Source of the DNA: Berghia stephanieae
Lineage: Eukaryota > Mollusca > Gastropoda > Nudibranchia > Aeolidiidae
Reading direction: 5' to 3'
DNA length: 64,000 nucleotides
Assembly: GCA_034508935.3 (NCBI GenBank)
Contig: CM067445.1
Location: 73,406,476 to 73,470,475, forward strand
Below are positions 37,171 to 64,000 of the stretch, one piece after another (within the stretch, counting starts at the first letter, position 1; each line of letters begins with the position of its first letter). The notes below the pieces were generated by a model. The model was not told where the DNA came from. It searched no databases and saw only the letters and a list, made by a program, of their open reading frames with translations. Made by a program: the position numbers and the translations under genes.

Positions 37171-38228
37171 AATGCCTTTACTGCGCTTGCAACACATTTA
37201 GGTCATATCAGCGCCAGTAAAAAGGAAGAAAATAGGATAGTAAAATGTTATAGAATTACAAATAAAGCACCCAAGAATAAGCAAGACAAAAAGGAAATTG
37301 GTTCAAATAGGGAACAGATGTAGATTCCAAGAGCACACTATCAGTGTGCTAAGTTTTGTTTGTCTTGTCTGTTTTTAAGGGTTTTACGGCGCTTGCAACA
37401 CATTAAGGTCATATCAGCGCCAGTAAAAAGGAAGAAAATGGGATAGTAAAAATTTCTAGAATTACAATTAAAGCATCCAAGAATAAGGCAGACAAAGGGG
37501 AATTGGTTTAAATAGGGAACAGATGTAGATTCCAAGAGCACACTATCAGTGTGCTTAGTTTGAGATCACCTAAAAGTCTCATCCAGACACAAGCTAAGAG
37601 GGAAACACTCAAATGTTTACAAATATATAATATAATAACAAAACATAATACTGTGCATAACAGAGAGATGATTTACAAGGAAAAAAATATCATCTCCCAA
37701 AACTATAACTATAACTATACATTTGACTGTTTCCCTCCCAGTCAAGGACTCTGGCCAGGGTCAGTCAGGACAAAACCAAGTAATCTCATTCCAAGACAAA
37801 GACAGAAAGCATGTTGGAAAACAGACACAGGGGGATAGAAGACACAGTATGTACCTCCCAGCCCACTATGGGAGGTCAGGAACCCCACCAAGTGTACTAA
37901 GTTTGAATCACTAAATGTCTCATCCTGATTCAACCACAGGTCCCTGCCAAGAGGAACACACTCAATTGTTTACAAATCATATGTAAAGTAAAAAAATACA
38001 GTGCATAACAGAGAGATGATTTACAAGGAAAAGAAATATCATCTCCCAAAACTAACACGTTTGATTGTTTCCCCGCCCAACCTGGGTATCTGGCCATGGC
38101 CAGGACAAAACCAAGTAATCTCATTCCAAGGCAAAGACAGAAAGCAAGTTGGAAAACAGAGATATAGGAGGATAGAAGACACAATATGTACTTCCCTACC
38201 CACTGTGGGAGGTCAGGAACCCACCCAG
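37171..38228 (-). repeat. 534-bp retroposon copy C, split by copy D
   Basis: Outer copy: tail-side part 37171-37356 and head-side part 37891-38228, together one element. The break is flanked by agtgtgctaagttt (37343-37356) and agtgtactaagttt (37891-37904), a 14-bp target duplication with one change. Confidence 0.88.
37357..37890 (-). repeat. 534-bp retroposon copy D, nested in copy C
   Basis: A clean, 534-bp full-length copy. On the minus strand it starts near ggtggggttcctgacctccc and ends in ccgtaaaacccttaaaaaca plus a short A/C-rich tail. It has a conserved hairpin gagatgat/atcatctc (37665-37672, 37689-37696). No tRNA-like A/B boxes and no long frame. Confidence 0.88.
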
Positions 38229-39830
38229 ATGCCTATCTTACTTAAGGGCATACTGATCAGTTGCCTAATCTGCACACTTAAATCAGATTAAGTTTCGAGT
38301 TCAAGACTGTATTGCTAAATCACTGCTTTTCTGTCTTACTATTTATTATGTTTACAAACAATAACTTCATTTCCATGATACCCCAAATGAAATCATATTA
38401 TCAAGGTCACTTGAACTATATTAATAATCGTTTGTTGAAAGCAGCAGAGTGTAATAGTAATATATATAATATAATCATCCTCATTCACACAGCCTTATGG
38501 TATTAATATCAATATAAAAAGGTCCCTTTCACAGGTAAGATGCTTTGTGCATAAAGACTAGGTTTATTGGGTCTTTTGTATGACTAGCAATTTAATTGTT
38601 CGCCAATTAAACAAATTTAACAAAACAACAACAAAAAATGATGATAATGAATGGCAATATTCTGAATAAAACTTGGAAGATTGCACTGAAAATCAAATTG
38701 AAAATGGTAAGTATTAGGCCAATTTATATTCTAAACCAAATTTCTGACACGACACAGAGTACATCACACTAAATAACACGTTTATGCCATAAATTTCTGA
38801 GTCAGTCTATTTGGTCAGCAGTTGTGCAAGATAACGCCATTCTTGAGCAATCACTGTTTTAAGTGGTAGAGGTTTTCAATGGTAAAATTCTAATTTAATA
38901 TACTGATTCGAACAGACCATTGAATACATGGTGAGAATGAATAATAATATTTATATATATATATTTTTTTTAAAGGCAGTGTACATTTACATCCTTTGTC
39001 CAGTCGGAATATTCGAAAATCCGAACTTGATTTTGCTTTTTGTTTGTTTGTTTGTTTGTTGCTTTAGGTCTCTTCCAACACAATTGAGGTTATATGAGAG
39101 ACCGCTGAAACAAAAAAACAAGCAATCTAACAAAAATAGTACAAATGTAAATCAAAATCATAACCTAAAGATATCATAAGCTAAATTATAAATAACCAAG
39201 AACAAACAGGCAGAAGATTTACAGAAAAAACATATCCCCTGTCAAAAATACAATCACAAACCAAAGAAGCAGGATAGGCTAGTAAAGAGAAGAAGAAACG
39301 ACATTTTGCCATACCATAACAAAGGGCATTTCACTTCATTGCACAAAGTTTTACTCAACACATGTTCAACATCGTTAGGCTGGCGTTTTAATTAATTTTT
39401 TTTTTTTTTTTCTTAACTAAGTTTCAAAAGTTCCCATAGTAAATACAAGAATCAAAGGGACATAATTTTCTGAGAAGTTTGAGAAGCATAGGTCATAAAA
39501 GCTCCAGGAAAAGTAAGACAGGTTTTGGTGAAAGACGGAACAGAAGCAGATGAAAGGAGAAAGTAACTATACTCTCATATCTAAGACAAAAATCTCTGCC
39601 TCATTTGGATTTTTGCCGAAAATTAGAATTTGTAATACAATTAACAATCTCTAATACAGATAATATTCAACATATACAATACAACATCTGAGTCATAATT
39701 TACATCAACATATTAACTGATACATTACCGAGAGATGATCACGAGTAAAAAAAAAATACTTATAAAAAATGCACAATAACAGTGGCCATACTGCAATAAC
39801 ATGATGTGATCCCTAGCCCAGGGTTTATTT
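38229..39830. other. Intergenic, non-coding
   Basis: No gene seen. Holds a short TTTG/GTTT patch near 39040-39060 and a T run near 39395-39411. Low complexity, AT-rich. Confidence 0.45.
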
Positions 39831-40139
39831 GTTTGTCCTTGTTTTTAAGGGTTTTATGGCGCATTAAGGACATATTAGCGCCAGTAAAAAGAAGAAAATG
39901 GAAGTCAAAATATTCTAGATTTACAATCATATCATCCAAGAAAAAGTAAGAAAAGGAGGAATTGGTTCAAATTTGGGGAACATATGATAGATTCCAAGTT
40001 CCAAGAGCATACCAATCCCATCAATGCACTTAGTTTGAGATTACCTTAAAGTAAGTCTCATCCAGACACCAGCACAGGATCCTGCTAAGAGGAACACATA
40101 GAATACATAACTAGCAATACATAGCAGAGATATGAATTG
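39831..40139 (-). repeat. 534-bp retroposon copy F, partial
   Basis: Tail-side half, from gtttttaagggttttatggc to cagagatatgaattg. The head-side half is missing after the junction with copy G. Confidence 0.75.
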
Positions 40140-40140
40140 C

Positions 40141-40622
40141 TTGTTTTTAAGGGTTTTACGGCACTTGCAACACATTTAAGTCATATCAGCGCCAGTAAAA
40201 AGAAAGAAAATTGGATAGTAAAAACATCCTAGATGTACAATTAAAAGGGCTTGAGGAAAAAGACAAAGGGGAATGGTTCAAATAGGGAACATATGTAGAT
40301 TCCAAGAGCACACTATCAGTGTACTTAGTTTGAGATCACATAAAAATCTCACCCTGACACCAGTACAAGAACCCACTAAGAGGAATACACTCAAATGTTT
40401 ACAAATAATATGTTAAAAATAAAAAATAACTACATACAAAACTAAAACTATACATTTGACTACTTCCATCCCTATCAAGGACTCCAGTCAGGGATCGGAC
40501 AAACTAAGTAATCCCATTCCAAGACAAAGACCGAAAGCAACTCGGAAAACAGATATTATAAGGTGATAGAAGACACAGCGTGACCGCCTGCCCACCATGG
40601 GAGGTCAAAGGATCCTGCCCAG
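40141..40622 (-). repeat. 534-bp retroposon copy G
   Basis: Starts ttgtttttaagggttttacgg and ends gatcctgcccag, with small internal deletions. No matching target duplication was found at its borders. Confidence 0.8.
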
Positions 40623-61394
<20,772 letters not shown>

Positions 61395-61725
61395 CTTTAA
61401 CCATGATATCAAGAAGCCCAAAAATCATCTGACTGTAATCTGAAGATATTAAATATATACAAGTTTGGGGCTTTCTTTTCCTAGCAAACAAATATGAGCC
61501 TCTGTAATATGATTTTTTTTTTTTTCATATGTACAGATTTGCACATAAACAAAGCACAAAATTCAATTTCCAAATTTTGACAACCCTTTCGGTTGCTTTT
61601 ACAAAAAAAAACAAAAATTTTTTTAATGGGATCATTGTGTGAATTTTGTCACTGGCTGTGGTAAAATTCTTAATGAAAAAAAGAAAAGGAGATGAAGGCA
61701 CAACATCAATATAAAAGTAAAACCA

Positions 61726-61803
<78 letters not shown>

Positions 61804-61804
61804 C

Positions 61805-61846
<42 letters not shown>

Positions 61847-61875
61847 TAATAATAAAAATAATAATAATAATAATA
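61726..61875. repeat. (AAT)n microsatellite
   Basis: AAT trinucleotides with a few interruptions, upstream of the first identified formin exon. Confidence 0.96.
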
Positions 61876-63480
61876 ACTTTTCAGCTCAGTTAAATGGAAA
61901 AAGCAATATGAAGCTTTTCTTCAACAGCATATTGAGGATATGAGTAAGTAAAACAAAATTAAGAGAGTGTACTACATTAACTACCAAGGAGCATGTTGGT
62001 ATAATGATCCGCAGACCATCAAATGCCTCATCTCACGTCTGCTTTACTATGTTCAAATTTCAAGAAGGAAGATTTAAAATAAACTATTTCATGATTCATT
62101 TCGAATAAAAGAAATTTCGTGTGATTGACTATTCGTCATTGGAGTGGCGCATGTATGCAGAATTTCAGCTCAATTGAAGCATAATATTACGGTTTAAAAT
62201 GCTTTGTCACATCTAATTAAGGTCAAAGTAGATAACAACTGTTTAGTCCAGTCATTGGCAGAGACCCCTGCCTCTCAGTCAACGTGGCGATGCAGTGTGT
62301 GTGCAATAATTGTCATGCATCCATCAAGTATGACTGGTTGGTTTACCTTATCCGATCGACAACCCTTGTCATTTGATATTTATGTCCCTGATCAGACAAA
62401 GGCTATTGTTTTACAATTAAGGCAAAGGTAAGTCTTTGATGGGTGTTTGATCTCACCGCTGTTTGACGATCCTACTTTTCAATCGTCCTTACATATTATT
62501 AATCTGATTCACATGCCTAAGTTGCTCATCAAGAATACCACCCAGCTCAATTTATCAAGTAATTTCTCTACAACTTCATCATGGCATTACCATAAAATAA
62601 AAAGAAATAATTTCAACAAATCCTCCTTGAAAAATTAGTCTCATGCATTGTTTTAAAAAAATCCCAGCAATCCAAACAAACATCATCTCCTTTTTGAAAA
62701 AAGACAACAAACTAAACACATGTAAAAAAAATAAAATCCCAACAAAATCACCCCCTCCCCTTTAATTAAAAAAAAATTCATAAATAAAAACTTTGGCCAT
62801 TATAGGCATAGGACTTAGTAAAGGTCCTAGGGTGATTATTTTTCTCTAATGGTTGGTGAAAGGCTTTATTTTTTTCTTTCGGTTAGTTAAAGGGGTACTT
62901 GGGTTGTTTCCTTTAGCTAGAGGAGCTTACGGAAGGCCTCCGGTGTTCGGATTATGGAGACGTGACTGTATTTATTGCTTGTAATTGTAATGCAAGTGGT
63001 GGACGCATTTGAAATTCTCCTCAAAATGCGAGTATCTTTGCATATTGATTAACCGTAACCAACATTGAGTGATAATAACGATAGTGAGGATTGTGTGAAG
63101 GCTAGTCTTGTCGGCCGAGTTGGCGTTTGTTGAAAAGAGTGGCACTATACCACTACTCTAGTGGAGAACTCGTGAAAAAGTCAAAGTTAAAGTGACAACT
63201 GCTCGGTTAAGAAAAAAAAAGTCAGCTTTGCAAATTATCATACTCACCATATTTTGATGTAATCCTTAATTATTCACTCATTCTTCAGTAGCCGTTTAAG
63301 TTATAAATAATATGAGTCATCACCTTTCTTTGAAATCCCCGCTCCGGCTACCGAGTGGAGAATCGGCGTTGAAGGTAGAGAGTAGAGAAGGCAAAGGGCA
63401 AAGTTTACTTGTTGCTGTGAACCATAGATATACACCTTGTACTACCAGATCGCTTGCGAGAATTGGCGGGGTTACTTTAT
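61876..63480. other. Upstream of formin, no secure gene
   Basis: Includes a plus frame at 62204-62431 ending near a donor-like aaaggtaagt, of unknown family, and a diverged copy of dispersed repeat R at 62805-62945 (ttagtaaaggtcctagg, gggttgtttcctttagc). Otherwise AT-rich non-coding. Confidence 0.4.
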
Positions 63481-63496
63481 GTCACTAAAAAATTAC

Positions 63497-63536
63497 CGTG
63501 ACGAGCACGCGAGCTTGTTCTTCGGTCGGCCGCCAT
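63497..63536 (-). CDS. Candidate 5' coding exon, possibly of the formin
   Basis: Minus-strand ATG (63536-63534, G at -3 and G at +4) opens 13 codons (MAADRRTSSRARH) plus one base, ending at a GTAATT donor, in a CpG-richer patch that suits a promoter. It does not join in phase to the formin exon at 61218-61394, so an intermediate exon would be needed, or it belongs to another transcript. Confidence 0.3.
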
Positions 63537-63654
63537 AACTTGGGGCAAAGTGAGGTGTATGTGTGTGTTTGTTACGGTGTGTTTCGCCTAATTTGAAAGT
63601 AATAATAGTAAGAGTATATAGTTGAGGTTAAAAAAAAGACAAAACAAGACGTGC

Positions 63655-63959
<305 letters not shown>

Positions 63960-64000
63960 CTAACAAGATATGAAGTGAATAGAAAAGTGCCAGAAGACAA

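Noticed and set aside
37171-40622. CRISPR-like or satellite array
   Set aside because: The recurring blocks are separate 0.3-0.5 kb retroposon copies with target duplications, not short regular repeats with spacers.

Overview
Animal nuclear DNA: AT-rich, dominated by long introns, microsatellites and interrupted SINE, LINE and TIR-transposon copies, with three intron-rich host genes. No bacterial, viral or LTR-element signature was seen. Gene structures and repeats fit an invertebrate bilaterian, possibly a lophotrochozoan such as a mollusc, but the clade cannot be fixed from sequence reading alone.

Layout. (1) 4610-18619, minus strand: a complete histidyl-tRNA synthetase gene (HARS) with 13 coding exons and 509 codons. 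Intron 1 holds an unannotated-looking alternative first exon (14920-15024) that splices in phase into exon 2 and replaces the WHEP-type N-terminus with a mitochondrial presequence. (2) 22662-33549, plus strand: ZMAT2, a U1-type zinc-finger spliceosome protein (199 codons), head to head with HARS. The same neighbours are linked in human 5q31.3 (HARS1 minus, HARS2 plus, ZMAT2 plus). (3) 41693-61394, minus strand: an 18-exon formin with an INF2-like N-terminal DID/FH3 region and a C-terminal FH2 domain but no proline-rich FH1 between them, and one apparent frame break in the linker exon. A possible upstream first exon lies at 63497-63536.

Repeats. A 534-bp retroposon family occurs at least nine times, three copies having clear target-site duplications and one being inserted in another. 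There are several tRNA-derived SINE families, 5S-like SINE fragments, CR1/jockey-like LINE pieces, a TA-flanked pogo/Tigger-like element, two TIR families with expanded microsatellites inside, a foldback LINE copy, a 72-bp palindrome and a 94-bp perfect tandem duplication.

How the genes relate: HARS charges tRNA-His, probably in both cytosol and mitochondria from one locus through alternative first exons. ZMAT2 acts in pre-mRNA splicing. The formin would act in actin remodelling. The HARS-ZMAT2 linkage looks like ancestral microsynteny rather than a shared pathway.
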